Part shown: piece after piece, positions 34,805 through 43,540 of the stretch
Position numbering within the stretch: position 1 is the stretch's first letter
Layout: every line of letters begins with the position of its first letter
Assembly: GCF_025699485.1 (NCBI RefSeq)
Contig: NZ_JANUXN010000001.1
Location: 456,877-520,876 of the forward strand
Source of the DNA: Thauera carbonicopians
GTDB lineage: Bacteria; Pseudomonadota; Gammaproteobacteria; Burkholderiales; Rhodocyclaceae
Direction: 5' to 3'
Length of the DNA stretch: 64,000 nt
Translations under genes and position numbers: made by a program
Notes under the pieces: model-generated
Told to the model about the DNA's origin: nothing
Databases searched by the model: none
Seen by the model: only the letters and a program-made list of their open reading frames with translations

Positions 34805-35455
34805 TCAGCGGGGAACTTCGAAGCTGAGCGTGGCCGTGTGGCGCACGTCGTCGTACTTCCTGCCGTCGACCGTCACGCTGCCGTTGTTAACCCGGGCGGT
34901 GACTTCCAGCACGTACAGTCCCGGGAAGGCAGGCGTGAAGCTCACCGTGCCGTCCTTGGCCGGCGTGAGCACGCGGTACCAGCCTTCGCTGGTATCCACG
35001 TTCACCTGGCTGGCTGCCACCGGACGGCCCTTGAACATCAGGCGGAAGGTGTTGCCGCCCGGCTCGGTGGGCACGAGTTCCAGATCGTTGACGGCCTGGG
35101 TTTCCGTGCGGCCGAAGCGGGCCTGGTAGTAGGTCAGCACGCCGTCCGGCCCGGGGCGCGTCGCGGCGAAGCGCACATCGCCCGCGCCAGCCTCGGGAAG
35201 GCTGAAATGGTCGGCCGCCTGCTCGTAGGCGGCACTCCTGCCCTCGGCAAGCACTACCTTGGTGTCCTGCAACACAGGCAGCCTGCCGAGCGGCTTGTGC
35301 AGTTCGCCCGCATAGACCGTGGTCCGGCCGCCTTCGGATTGCAGCCAGAGATAGTCCGCGTGGGCGAGCGAGGCGGCAAGCGCACCGGCGGCGATGGCAA
35401 AGCACACGCCGATCCGGCGAAGAACCTTGTGTTTGGGCGAACGGGACTGCTGCAT
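34805..35455 (-). CDS. Secreted DUF4198-type protein
   Basis: The 216-residue protein has a signal peptide ending near LAHA-DY and an AGGAGA ribosome site. The mature part begins DYLWLQSEGGRTTVYAGEL and ends in a beta-sandwich-like VSFTPAFPGLYVLEVTAR segment. This is the DUF4198 pattern, found as a periplasmic partner in iron, cobalt or nickel uptake operons. It is the last gene of the leftward operon with PepSY, DUF3649 and DUF3325 genes, so a periplasmic helper role in metal-chelate handling is inferred. Confidence 0.75.
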   Translation of the reverse strand: MQQSRSPKHKVLRRIGVCFAIAAGALAASLAHADYLWLQSEGGRTTVYAGELHKPLGRLPVLQDTKVVLAEGRSAAYEQAADHFSLPEAGAGDVRFAATRPGPDGVLTYYQARFGRTETQAVNDLELVPTEPGGNTFRLMFKGRPVAASQVNVDTSEGWYRVLTPAKDGTVSFTPAFPGLYVLEVTARVNNGSVTVDGRKYDDVRHTATLSFEVPR

Positions 35456-35476
35456 GGGCTCTCCTGCCTCCTGTTT

Positions 35477-35845
35477 TTACTGCGTACGCATCCAGCGCGG
35501 CACGCGGCCGGGCGGCGGTACGGTGATCTCTTCCTGTTCGACCGTGACCTGCAAGCCGGGGCCGATGTCGAACAGCACGTAGAAAGGCTGTTCAGGCTTC
35601 TTGAATGTCCACGTGGAATTCGCCCCCAGCTTGCCTTCGAGCAGCGTGCCGCCATCCACGGCGATGACTTCCATGCGCGAATCCGGCATCTCGTCGCCAT
35701 CGTTGGTCGCGCCCCGGCAACGCACGCTGCCCTCGTCGAGCAGGAAGCAGCGCGCCACCGGCTCATGGGCAGCAGCTCCCGCGCAGCCCAGCGCCAGGCC
35801 GAGGGCCAGCAGCCAGCGGGGGATACGGTGTTCAGTGCCTTGCAT
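35477..35845 (-). CDS. Small secreted protein of the iron-uptake membrane operon, family unknown
   Basis: The 122-residue protein has a signal peptide (LLALGLALGCAGAAAHEP). The mature domain of about 90 residues has two cysteines (ARCFLLDEGSVRCRG) that could form a disulfide and a likely small beta-sandwich. I do not recognise the family. GGAG lies 5 bases before its ATG, and the gene overlaps the end of the preceding DUF3325-like gene by 14 bases, so co-translation is likely. It is probably a periplasmic partner of that membrane protein. Confidence 0.7.
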   Translation of the reverse strand: MQGTEHRIPRWLLALGLALGCAGAAAHEPVARCFLLDEGSVRCRGATNDGDEMPDSRMEVIAVDGGTLLEGKLGANSTWTFKKPEQPFYVLFDIGPGLQVTVEQEEITVPPPGRVPRWMRTQ

Positions 35846-36686
35846 GTCTGCTCCGCTGTTCGTCGAACCACGCCACGGTGGCGGGAGAGGCCCGGTCCAT
35901 GCGCATCATGGTCTGGTGGACGCTGCCGTCCTTGCCCACCACGGTGAGCCACAGTTCGCTGTCCGCCCGTGTCGTCGACGGCAGCGGAATCTCCACCCGC
36001 CGCTCCCAGCGCTGCCCCATGAAAGCCATGCCGGTCGCGCGCTCCGAGCGCGGCTTGTTCACCTTCAGGTAGACGCGCTGGATGTCGTCGTCGCAGGCCT
36101 CGCAGAAGCGCAGGCGGAACTCCTTCATCGGCACGTCCATCTCCATCACCTCCGGCACGTCGCGATGGGCCTCGGCAAAGGTGAACTGCCACGGCCCCAC
36201 TTCGCCCTGGATCGCATCGGTGCGCTTGAGCAACTGGACTTCCTCACCGGCGAGGCCGGCCGAGAACACGGCGACCGTGGCGACCAGCAAGCCGGCGGCG
36301 ATCCAGCGGCGGATACGAGGCTCGGCAACGACATCCGCCTCTGTCGGCTCGAGTTTCGCCCTGCCGCGCCCGGCGTGCTCACGTGGCTTCGGCTGCCAGG
36401 GCCACTTGGGGAAGGCGAACACCAGCGCCAGCGCCGCCACGCTCAGCCAGCCCAGCCACAGCGTGATGCCCACACCGCTGCCCAGCTCAGCAATGCCCAA
36501 CACCAGTGCGACCACCAGCAGCAGCCAGCCCAGCACCCGCGCCGTGCGCTGCCAGTTCGGTGCAGGCGGGCGCCCCAGCAGGTGCCTGCCATGCCGTTCC
36601 GTGGCGAAAGCCAGCGCGAAGAAGCCCAGTCCGCTCAGCAGCAGGATGCCCAGATGCATCCCGCTCAAGCTCCATACGGCGTTCAT
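35832..36686 (-). CDS. DUF3325-like membrane protein fused to a periplasmic domain
   Basis: The 284-residue protein has two parts. Residues 1-95 form three membrane helices in the DUF3325 pattern (LGFFALAFATERHGRHLLGR, then RVLGWLLLVVALVLGI). A charged linker and a fourth helix (about 128-146) lead to a periplasmic domain of about 135 residues (VGPWQFTFAEAHRDVPEV, LRFCEACDDDIQRVYLKVN). Usual DUF3325 proteins are only about 100 residues, so the C-terminal part is an addition. The start overlaps the DUF3649 stop (ATGA). Its role is unknown, presumably in siderophore-iron handling. Confidence 0.75.
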   Translation of the reverse strand: MNAVWSLSGMHLGILLLSGLGFFALAFATERHGRHLLGRPPAPNWQRTARVLGWLLLVVALVLGIAELGSGVGITLWLGWLSVAALALVFAFPKWPWQPKPREHAGRGRAKLEPTEADVVAEPRIRRWIAAGLLVATVAVFSAGLAGEEVQLLKRTDAIQGEVGPWQFTFAEAHRDVPEVMEMDVPMKEFRLRFCEACDDDIQRVYLKVNKPRSERATGMAFMGQRWERRVEIPLPSTTRADSELWLTVVGKDGSVHQTMMRMDRASPATVAWFDEQRSRHARH

Positions 36687-36994
36687 GCGCCACCTCCCCG
36701 CTCTGCGAGCCAGAGCAGCCAGGAGATTCCGGACAGCAGCAGCGTGCCGAAAACCATGCCTGTCCAGGCACGGGCTGCGCTACGCGTGTGGAAAGCCCAG
36801 ATCACCGCCACGGTGTAAACGGTGAAGCTGATCATCGTCGCCCACAGCACGCCCTGCGCCCGCGGCGCCGGCCACAGCAGCGACATCAGCACGGTGGCCG
36901 CGGAAGTGAGCGCGTAGCCGCCCAGCGCGGCGGCAGCCACGCGGGAGGCCACCGACCAGCAATAGGCCGGCGTCAAGGTGCTTTCCTTTTTCAT
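36683..36994 (-). CDS. DUF3649-type small membrane protein
   Basis: The 103-residue protein has three predicted membrane helices (ALGGYALTSAATVLMSLLW, VLWATMISFTVYTVAVIW, GMVFGTLLLSGISWLLWL). This size and layout fit DUF3649, which regularly accompanies PepSY and DUF3325 genes beside siderophore receptors. Its ATG overlaps the PepSY gene stop (ATGA) and its own stop overlaps the next start, so the three are translationally coupled. The molecular role is unknown. Confidence 0.75.
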   Translation of the reverse strand: MKKESTLTPAYCWSVASRVAAAALGGYALTSAATVLMSLLWPAPRAQGVLWATMISFTVYTVAVIWAFHTRSAARAWTGMVFGTLLLSGISWLLWLAERGGGA

Positions 36995-38637
36995 GCCACT
37001 CCCTTCCTCGGCATGGCGCCCGCCGCAGCCTGCACGGCCTGGCCCGCCGGGGCCAGGCGGCGCCGCACCTTGATCGCCGTATAGGCAAACATCGCCGCCA
37101 GCGCCCACATCGTCAGATCGAAGCCCGCCAGCACCCAATCGCCGGACGGCAGAGTCTGGCCGAGGTGGCGATCCGACGTCAGCGCATTGATCACCGGCAC
37201 CAGCGCATAGGCTGCGCAGGCGCCCCACAGCAGTTCGACCCAGGCGCGGGCAAGCGGCCGCGCCCGGGCATAGAACAAGGTGCCCAGCCACACCGCGAAC
37301 AGGGAGTGAAACTCCCAGGCCGCCCGATCCGCGATGTCGACCGGCAGCAGGCGGTTCGCCCAGAAGTAGGCCGCCACCGCCAGCGGCAGGCCGGCAATGG
37401 TGGCGACGTTGAGCGCCTCGACCAGCCGCACGCCGAAGTGCTCGGCACCTTCGCGGCCGCTGCCCAGGTGATGCCTGCGCCGCTTGACGCTCCACAGCAC
37501 CAGCCCGGTGCCGATCATGGCGCAGCCCAGCAGGCCGGCCACGAAATACAGCCAGCGGCCCCAGATATCGGCAAACAGGCCTTCGTGCAGGTTGAACATC
37601 ACGCTCTGGGTCAATCCGGCGCTGCCGCCGGGGCGGGGTTCCGGCTCCAGCCGCTCGCCCGTCCCGGCATGGAAACGCAAGGTGGCCGGATTCCAGAAAT
37701 CCAGGCTGCCGCCGGGAACCTGCGCGACGAGGATTTCGGGCGGCTCGCCTTCGTGGCGCTCGATGGTCACCGAAGCCACCCGGCCCGCCCCCCATTCCGC
37801 CTCGGCCTGCGCGACCAGCGGCGCCAGCGCCACCGCCGGCTTGCCGATCGGCTCATGCTTGTGTTCGCCGCGCTCGAAAAGCTCGTCGTAATACGCCGAC
37901 TGCTCCGCCGGGCCGGTGCCATACAGCACGTCCCGGCCGGCCGGCATGTAGGTGAACAGGAAGAACACCAGCCCGCTGTAGGTGATCATCAGGAAGAAAG
38001 GCAGCGCCATCACGCTCACCGCATTGTGCGCATCCAGCCAGCTGCGCTGGCCCTTGCCGGGGCGGAAGGTGAAGAAATCCTTGAAGATCTTCTTGTGCGT
38101 GATCACGCCGCTGACGATCGCCAGCAGCATCAGCATCGTGGCGATGCCGACAATGCGGATGGCCCAGTCGTAGGACATGTAGTGCAGCGCGTAATGCATC
38201 CGGTACAGGCCGCGGCCGCCCGCGGTTTCGCGCGGCTCCGGGCCGGCGGGCAGCAGCGCGCCGGAGGCCGGATCGAGCTTTTCGCTGCCGCTCGCGCCCC
38301 ACTCATGGCCCGGCAAGGGCATCTCTTCCCAGCGGATTTCGAGGCCGCGCCACTCGCGCGGCGCCATCGCCTCGTGCGGCAGGGTGATGCGCCAGCTCGC
38401 GGCCACCGGCGCCACCTGCTCCAGGCGCTGCAGCGCGAGTTCGAGCATGTGTCCGGTCGCGACGCCCTCGCCCGGATTGTCCAGCTGCATGGTGCGCTCC
38501 GGCTCCATCCAGCGGGTGATCTCGTACTGGAAGTAGCCGGCGGTGCCGGTGACGAAAACGAAAAACAGCAACCAGCCGGCCACGAGGCCGACCCAGGTGT
38601 GCAACCAGGCCATCGACTGGCGGAGATGCTCTTTCAT
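36991..38637 (-). CDS. PepSY-associated membrane protein (PiuB-type, iron-uptake)
   Basis: The 548-residue inner-membrane protein starts MKEHLRQSMAWLHTWVGLVAGWLLFF, the classic first helix of PepSY-associated proteins with an HTW motif. Two periplasmic PepSY-like segments (about 70-150 and 260-330) lie between helices. Conserved histidines near helices (MHYALHYM, WLDAHNAVSV, NLHEGLF) could bind haem, as in ferric-siderophore reductases of this type. A longer frame starts upstream, but this ATG begins at the family N-terminus. It heads the leftward operon and is divergent from a FecI-type sigma gene. Confidence 0.85.
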   Translation of the reverse strand: MKEHLRQSMAWLHTWVGLVAGWLLFFVFVTGTAGYFQYEITRWMEPERTMQLDNPGEGVATGHMLELALQRLEQVAPVAASWRITLPHEAMAPREWRGLEIRWEEMPLPGHEWGASGSEKLDPASGALLPAGPEPRETAGGRGLYRMHYALHYMSYDWAIRIVGIATMLMLLAIVSGVITHKKIFKDFFTFRPGKGQRSWLDAHNAVSVMALPFFLMITYSGLVFFLFTYMPAGRDVLYGTGPAEQSAYYDELFERGEHKHEPIGKPAVALAPLVAQAEAEWGAGRVASVTIERHEGEPPEILVAQVPGGSLDFWNPATLRFHAGTGERLEPEPRPGGSAGLTQSVMFNLHEGLFADIWGRWLYFVAGLLGCAMIGTGLVLWSVKRRRHHLGSGREGAEHFGVRLVEALNVATIAGLPLAVAAYFWANRLLPVDIADRAAWEFHSLFAVWLGTLFYARARPLARAWVELLWGACAAYALVPVINALTSDRHLGQTLPSGDWVLAGFDLTMWALAAMFAYTAIKVRRRLAPAGQAVQAAAGAMPRKGVA

Positions 38638-38983
38638 GCCTGTCTCCAGGCATGGCGGGCACACCCGCGTGGGAAGAGAAATTGTCTGTGCATCGGTAAT
38701 GGTGAGAAAAAGGAAGGGGCATGAACGCCCTGGATTCGCGCGGCGGGCTCGAAGGCGACTCTTTTCGCCGTCTTCTGCGCTCTCATCTGGTATGTCGTTT
38801 GAGGCGGCAAAAAACGGACATTTCTTACTTATTGTTACAAGTACACTAGAAAAGGAATGCCTCGATGCGTATGGCAGGCGCGATTGACGGCCCCGTCTCC
38901 AGCAAATGAAAATAAGAAGGATTAACAACACCCTTCTGTGCTCGTTCGCACCGAGCAAGGGTCTTCGCCCACCGGAGCACGCC
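38638..38983. other. Divergent control region, PepSY operon versus sigma cassette 2
   Basis: No gene is supported in these 346 bases. The part from about 38810 to 38935 is richer in A and T than its surroundings and should hold both promoters. A weak Fur-like stretch (gcaaatgaaaataagaagg, 11 of 19 consensus positions) lies at 38902-38920. A frame for the sigma protein opens at 38906, but I place its start later. Confidence 0.5.
38902..38920 (+). promoter_or_regulatory. Weak Fur-box-like sequence before sigma cassette 2
   Basis: The sequence matches 11 of 19 positions of the Fur consensus, mostly in its left half. It lies 64 bases before the sigma start. It is weaker than the boxes of the other cassettes and is listed because iron control is expected here. 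Confidence 0.3.
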
Positions 38984-39499
38984 GTGCCTGTCGCCCCAGC
39001 CCACCCCGTTGCCAAGCTGTACACCGAGCATCACGGCTGGCTGCACGCCTGGTTGCGCAGGAAGCTGGGCTGCTCGAACCACGCGGCGGACCTGGCCCAG
39101 GACACCTTCCTGCGGCTGCTCAGCCAGGAGCGCCGCGGCACGCCGGTCGAAACCCTGCGCCAGCCGCGCGCCTACCTGGCGACGGTCGCCCATGGGCTGG
39201 TGGTCAATCTGTGGCGCCGCCAGGAGATCGAACGGGCCTGGCTGGAAACGCTCGCCAGCCGGCCCGAGCCGCTTGCACCCTCGCCGGAAGAGCGTGCCCT
39301 GCTGGTCGAAGCCCTGTGCGAGCTCGACGCCCTGCTCGATCGCCTCAACCCCAAGGCCCGCAGCGCCTTCCTGATGGCACGGCTCGACGGCCTGAGCTAC
39401 GTCGAAATTGCCGGGCAGCTGGGCGTTTCCGAACGCATGGTGAAGAAGTACATGGCGCAGGCCATGCTTCATTGCCTGCAGTCGGGGCTGGCACCATGA
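38984..39499 (+). CDS. FecI-type ECF sigma factor (cassette 2)
   Basis: The 171-residue sigma factor has region 2 (HHGWLHAWLRRKLGC, AADLAQDTFLRLL) and region 4 (ARSAFLMARLDGLSYVEIA, helix-turn-helix QLGVSERMVKKYMAQ). I start it at GTG 38984 because GGAG lies 6 bases upstream and the protein then begins where its relatives do; an ATG at 38906 would add 26 unrelated residues. Its stop overlaps the FecR gene start (ATGA). It should transcribe the receptor gene of its own cassette. Confidence 0.9.
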   Translation: MPVAPAHPVAKLYTEHHGWLHAWLRRKLGCSNHAADLAQDTFLRLLSQERRGTPVETLRQPRAYLATVAHGLVVNLWRRQEIERAWLETLASRPEPLAPSPEERALLVEALCELDALLDRLNPKARSAFLMARLDGLSYVEIAGQLGVSERMVKKYMAQAMLHCLQSGLAP

Positions 39500-40515
39500 G
39501 CCCGGCGGCCGGGAGCAGCGGCAATCCGCCGGATGCTTCCGACTTCGAGGTACTGCAGCAAGCCGCCGAATGGTTCGCCGTTCTCGGCGCACCTGCCGTC
39601 AGCCCCGCCCAGCGCCAGGCCTGGCAAGCATGGCGGGACGCCGATGCCCGCCACCAGGCTGCCTGGCAGCAGGTCGAGAACATCTGCGGCGCCTTCAGCC
39701 ATCTCCCCACGGCCGACAAGGCCGGCGCACGCTGCGCCCTCGACACGGCCTCCGAGCGGCAATTGACGCGCCGGCGAGCCGCCAAGATGCTGCTTCTGCT
39801 GTGCGGCACCGGTACCTTGGGCTGGGCCGCCGTGCGCCACACCCCCTGGGCCACCTGGAACGCGGAATACAAGACCGCCACCGGCGAACGGCGCCAGGTC
39901 ATGCTGGCGGACGGCGGCGGCATCTGGCTCAACTCCGCCAGCGCCATCGACGTCGATTACAGCGGCAGCCTGCGCCGCATCCACCTCCACGCCGGTGAAA
40001 TCCTGATCCAGACCGCGCTCGACCTCCACCAGCCGCCGCGCCCCTTCGTCGTCCACACCACCCACGGCCGGATGCGCGCCCTCGGCACCCGCTTCAGCGT
40101 ACTGCAGCAGGATGCGGCAACCCAGGTCACGGTGTTCGAGGGCGCGGTCGAACTGCAGCCGAAAGCAGCCAGCGCACCGGCCCTGATCGTGCACGCCGGC
40201 CAGCAAAGCCGGATGAGCCGCCACGGCGCCTCCCCGCCCGCCGACGCCGACAGCGCCCGCCAGGCCTGGAGCCAGGGCCTGCTGCTGGCGGAGAACATCC
40301 GCCTGGCCGACTTCATCGCCGAACTCGCCCGTCACCGCCCCGGCTATCTCGGCTGCGCGCCCGAGATCGGCGAGCTGCGCCTGGTCGGTGCCTACGAGCT
40401 CGGCGACACCGACCGCGTGCTGGCCGCGCTCGAAGCCACCCTTCCCGTCCGCGTGCGGCGCGTCCTGCCGTGGTGGGTCGTCGTCGAAGCGCGGCAGGAA
40501 CCGGCCGCCAGGTAA
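39496..40515 (+). CDS. FecR-type anti-sigma factor (cassette 2)
   Basis: The 339-residue regulator has a cytoplasmic DUF4880 domain (about 18-60, LQQAAEWFAVLGAPAVSPAQ and HQAAWQQVENI). One membrane helix (about 95-113) follows, then the periplasmic FecR domain (DGGGIWLNSASAIDVDYSG, RPFVVHTTHGRMRALGTRF) and a C-terminal STN-like end. It starts at ATG 39496, overlapping the sigma stop by four bases. It is followed after 92 bases by the matching receptor gene. Confidence 0.9.
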   Translation: MSPAAGSSGNPPDASDFEVLQQAAEWFAVLGAPAVSPAQRQAWQAWRDADARHQAAWQQVENICGAFSHLPTADKAGARCALDTASERQLTRRRAAKMLLLLCGTGTLGWAAVRHTPWATWNAEYKTATGERRQVMLADGGGIWLNSASAIDVDYSGSLRRIHLHAGEILIQTALDLHQPPRPFVVHTTHGRMRALGTRFSVLQQDAATQVTVFEGAVELQPKAASAPALIVHAGQQSRMSRHGASPPADADSARQAWSQGLLLAENIRLADFIAELARHRPGYLGCAPEIGELRLVGAYELGDTDRVLAALEATLPVRVRRVLPWWVVVEARQEPAAR

Positions 40516-40607
40516 TTTTTTTCGGCGCCGAGGTTCCCTTTTCGCCCCGCTCGATTGGCTTACCGGATGAAACCCTTTCATCCACCCCTTTCGCGTGCAG
40601 GCAACTC

Positions 40608-43085
40608 ATGTTCAAGCCCTCCAGCCCCCTCCCCCCGAACCGCCGGCGCCAAGCGCTCGCCCTCGCCGTGCGTGCCGCGCTGCTCGGCTTGCCGCTGCTC
40701 ATCGGCCTGCCCCAGGTACGGACTGCCGCCCACGCGGCGGAAACCATCGCCCGGCAGAGCTACGAGGTGCCGTCAGGACCACTCGCCGGCGCCCTGCTCC
40801 AGTTCGCCCGCCAAGCCGGCATCCAGCTTTCGGTCGACGCCAGCCTCACCGCGGGGCACGGCAGCAAGGGTTTGCGCGGTCAGTACAGCATCGACTCGGC
40901 CTTGAGCGCGCTGCTTGCAGGCACGAAGCTGGAAGCGGTGAATCGGGGCGGCAACGAATACACCTTGCGCAAGCTGCCGGTACGGCAGGGAGAAACGACG
41001 CTGGCGCCCGTGGCGGTCACCGCCAGCGTGGAGCGCAGTGCCATCAGCGAAGGCACGGGCAGCTACGGGGCACGGGGTGCGAGCATCATGAAAGGGGTGC
41101 AGTCGCTGAAGGAGACTCCCCAGTCCGTCACCGTCATCACCCGCCAGCGGATGGACGACCAGGGACTGGACACGCTGGAAAACGTACTCGCCAACACCAC
41201 CGGCGTCACCCTGCGCCGGCGTGTGGGCGGTGGCAACGACATCGTCATCCGCGGCTTCGAGACCAACACCATCCAGTACGACGGCATGCCGCTGCCGCGC
41301 TCCTACACCAACGGCAACATGCTGCAGGCCAGTTCCGTCCATCTCGACCGAGTGGAAGTGCTGCGCGGCGCCCAAGGCCTGCTGGAAGGCGCCGGCAGCC
41401 CGGCCGGCGCGGTGAATCTGGTGCGCAAGCGGGGCACGGCCGAACGCCGGTTGACGGTGGAAGGCCGCGCCGGCTCCTGGGACAACTACGGCGCCCGCGT
41501 CGATGCCGGCGGCCCGCTGAACGAAGCCGGCACGCTGCGCGCCCGCGCGGTGCTGGACTACGAGGACAAGAGCGCCTACGTGGACAAGGTGTGGGACCGC
41601 AACCTGAGCGCCTATGCCGCGCTGGACCTCGATGCCACGCCGGACACCACCCTCGGCCTGGGGCTGGCCCATACCCGCTTCAAAGGCAACAGCGGTATTT
41701 ACAACGGCCTGCCGCGCCATGCCGACGGCACCATGCCGGATATCTCCCGCCGCGCCAACATGGACGCCGACTGGAGCGAGGCGACGCGGGAGGAAACCCA
41801 GCTCTTTGTCGATTTCGAGCACCGTTTCAATCCGGACTGGAAGCTGAAGGCCAGCGGCATCTACATCGACGAGACCTTCGACGGGGCCACCGCCCTGTCC
41901 TACTTCCGCCTGATCCCGGTCGGTGGCAACTCGATGACGGCGCCTGGTTTCGCCTACGATTTCGGCGGCCGGAGCAAGGGCCTGGATATCAACCTGAGCG
42001 GCGCATTCCAGGCGCTGGGAATCGCCCACGAAATCGTCGTCGGCGGCAGCTACTCCAACCAGGAGCGCGACGACGCCTTCCACGAGTACTCGAACACCAC
42101 CATCGACATCTTCGACAGCAAGGCCGACATCATCCCGCTCGGCGCCCGCGCGCTCAGCCGCATGCGCGATCTCGGTTCCAAGACCACCCAGCGCGGCCTC
42201 TACGGGCTGTGGCGCGGGCATCTCACCGATCGCGCCACGCTGATCCTGGGCGGCCGTACGAGCTGGTACGACTATCGCAGCGCCATCGTCAATCCGGTCA
42301 ACGGCGCCATCGTCACCCGTTCCCGGGAGAAGGAAAGCGGCGAATTCACCCCCTACGGCGGTCTGGTCTATGCCCTGACGCCGCAGTGGTCCGCCTATGC
42401 CAGCTACGCCGAGATCTTCGAGCCGCAAAGCGTCACCGACGCCGGGTTCAAGGTCCTGCCGCCGATGACCGGCGTCAATTACGAACTGGGCATCAAGGGC
42501 GAACTGTTCGACGGCGCGCTCAACACCTCGCTGGCAGTATTCCGCGTCGACCAGAAAAACCGCGCCGTCACCGACTACGATTCGCCCATGCTGTGCGGCG
42601 GCTGGTACTGCTCCCGCGCCGCCGGCAAGGTACGCAGCCAGGGCGTCGAGCTGGAAGCCCACGGCACGCTGGCGCGCGGCTGGCAACTGAGCGGTGGCTA
42701 CACCTACAACCGCAACAAGTACCTCGAGGATGCGGACGAAAGCCTGGTCGGCAAGCCGTTCAGCGACGAAACACCCAGGCACATGCTGCGCCTGTGGTCC
42801 GACTACCAGTTGGCCGGCGAGTTGGAAAAGTGGCGCATCGGCGCCGGGGTGAACTACCGCAGCAAGCAAAAGACCGACAGCGCCACCATGAAGAACCCGG
42901 TACAGGGCGGCTACGCCGTCTGGAACGCCCGAGTGGCCTACCAGATCGACAAGACCTGGAGTGCCGCGCTCAACGTCGAAAACCTGTTCGACAAGCGCTA
43001 TTACTCCAACATCACCGCCAATTACCTGCACAGCTACGTGGGCGAGCCACGCAGCTTCCTGCTGACCGTGCGCGGCAGCTTCTGA
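40608..43085 (+). CDS. TonB-dependent siderophore receptor with STN domain (cassette 2)
   Basis: The 825-residue receptor has a signal peptide (about 1-43, HAAE), an STN domain (about 48-120, QSYEVPSGPLAGALLQFARQ), a plug (SLKETPQSVTVITRQRMDDQ to SPAGAVNLVRKRG) and a 22-strand barrel ending in Phe (LLTVRGSF). It belongs to the ferric-siderophore receptor group resembling FpvA/FhuE. An extracellular loop with paired Cys reads DSPMLCGGWYCSRAAGK. It is a close paralogue of the receptor at 45085-47523, sharing long stretches. The siderophore cannot be named. A strong terminator follows. Confidence 0.92.
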   Translation: MFKPSSPLPPNRRRQALALAVRAALLGLPLLIGLPQVRTAAHAAETIARQSYEVPSGPLAGALLQFARQAGIQLSVDASLTAGHGSKGLRGQYSIDSALSALLAGTKLEAVNRGGNEYTLRKLPVRQGETTLAPVAVTASVERSAISEGTGSYGARGASIMKGVQSLKETPQSVTVITRQRMDDQGLDTLENVLANTTGVTLRRRVGGGNDIVIRGFETNTIQYDGMPLPRSYTNGNMLQASSVHLDRVEVLRGAQGLLEGAGSPAGAVNLVRKRGTAERRLTVEGRAGSWDNYGARVDAGGPLNEAGTLRARAVLDYEDKSAYVDKVWDRNLSAYAALDLDATPDTTLGLGLAHTRFKGNSGIYNGLPRHADGTMPDISRRANMDADWSEATREETQLFVDFEHRFNPDWKLKASGIYIDETFDGATALSYFRLIPVGGNSMTAPGFAYDFGGRSKGLDINLSGAFQALGIAHEIVVGGSYSNQERDDAFHEYSNTTIDIFDSKADIIPLGARALSRMRDLGSKTTQRGLYGLWRGHLTDRATLILGGRTSWYDYRSAIVNPVNGAIVTRSREKESGEFTPYGGLVYALTPQWSAYASYAEIFEPQSVTDAGFKVLPPMTGVNYELGIKGELFDGALNTSLAVFRVDQKNRAVTDYDSPMLCGGWYCSRAAGKVRSQGVELEAHGTLARGWQLSGGYTYNRNKYLEDADESLVGKPFSDETPRHMLRLWSDYQLAGELEKWRIGAGVNYRSKQKTDSATMKNPVQGGYAVWNARVAYQIDKTWSAALNVENLFDKRYYSNITANYLHSYVGEPRSFLLTVRGSF

Positions 43086-43128
43086 CGCCGATACCGAGCG
43101 CCCCTGGCTCTGCACACATCAGCCACGG

Positions 43129-43155
43129 CGGCACCCGCTTGCGGGTGCCGTTTCC
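43129..43155 (+). terminator. Rho-independent terminator after receptor of cassette 2
   Basis: A 10-bp perfect stem (CGGCACCCGC / GCGGGTGCCG) separated by TT (in practice 8 bp around a 6-base loop) is followed directly by TTTCCTT. It lies 43 bases after the receptor stop and is well placed to end the cassette transcript. Confidence 0.75.
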
Positions 43156-43200
43156 TTCAGCACGCGCAGGACGCTGCGCATATCGTGCCCGACCTTCGTA

Positions 43201-43335
43201 TTAGTCCTCTATGGTTTGCAGCACATAGCGCGGCCTTCCCCGGTCCGTGATGAATACCGGCCCGGAAGCAGCCGCCCGCTTGGCGGCTCCGACATCACGG
43301 ATGAACTGACCGCTTGAAACAGCGTGGATGGTCAT
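43201..43335 (-). CDS. Very short Phd/YefM-type antitoxin-like protein, no partner toxin
   Basis: The 44-residue product reads as the DNA-binding start of a Phd-family antitoxin (MTIHAVSSGQFIRDVGAAKR, then GPVFITDRGRPRYVLQTIED) and stops right where the usual toxin-binding tail would begin. An AGGGGG ribosome site lies 5-8 bases before the ATG. Downstream on this strand is only the receptor terminator, with no toxin. It may be a truncated remnant or a solitary DNA-binding mini-antitoxin. It is too short for most gene finders. Confidence 0.65.
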   Translation of the reverse strand: MTIHAVSSGQFIRDVGAAKRAAASGPVFITDRGRPRYVLQTIED

Positions 43336-43452
43336 TTCTGCCCCCTGCGCACCACCGATGTCTGTACGTTGGAACATTGACTGAACGCATGCCAGCGGCC
43401 GAGAGAACAGGAATTCAAGCCAGTCGCCTGAACAGGCAGCGGTGCTATCATT

Positions 43453-43467
43453 TGCGAATGATTCTCA
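43453..43467 (+). promoter_or_regulatory. Fur box upstream of sigma cassette 3
   Basis: TGCGAATGATTCTCA matches the Fur 7-1-7 palindrome at 11 of 14 arm positions. It lies 73 bases before the chosen sigma start. Its position inside the upstream part of the open frame is one reason to reject the ATG at 43442 as the start. Confidence 0.7.
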
Positions 43468-43540
43468 TGACAAGCCTCGCACCTTTCCGTACCTGAATGG
43501 TACGGATCGAGCGCCCGGCCTGTCCGGCACGGAGCCTGCC

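Noticed and set aside
43086..43200. Toxin partner for the mini Phd protein
   Set aside because: Only the receptor terminator and about 50 bases remain on that side, and no PIN, Doc or RelE-like frame is present.
43442..43540. ATG at 43442 as start of the cassette 3 sigma factor
   Set aside because: The extra 33 residues include the Fur box region and have no counterpart in the sister sigma factors. TTG 43541 has a GGAG at ideal distance.
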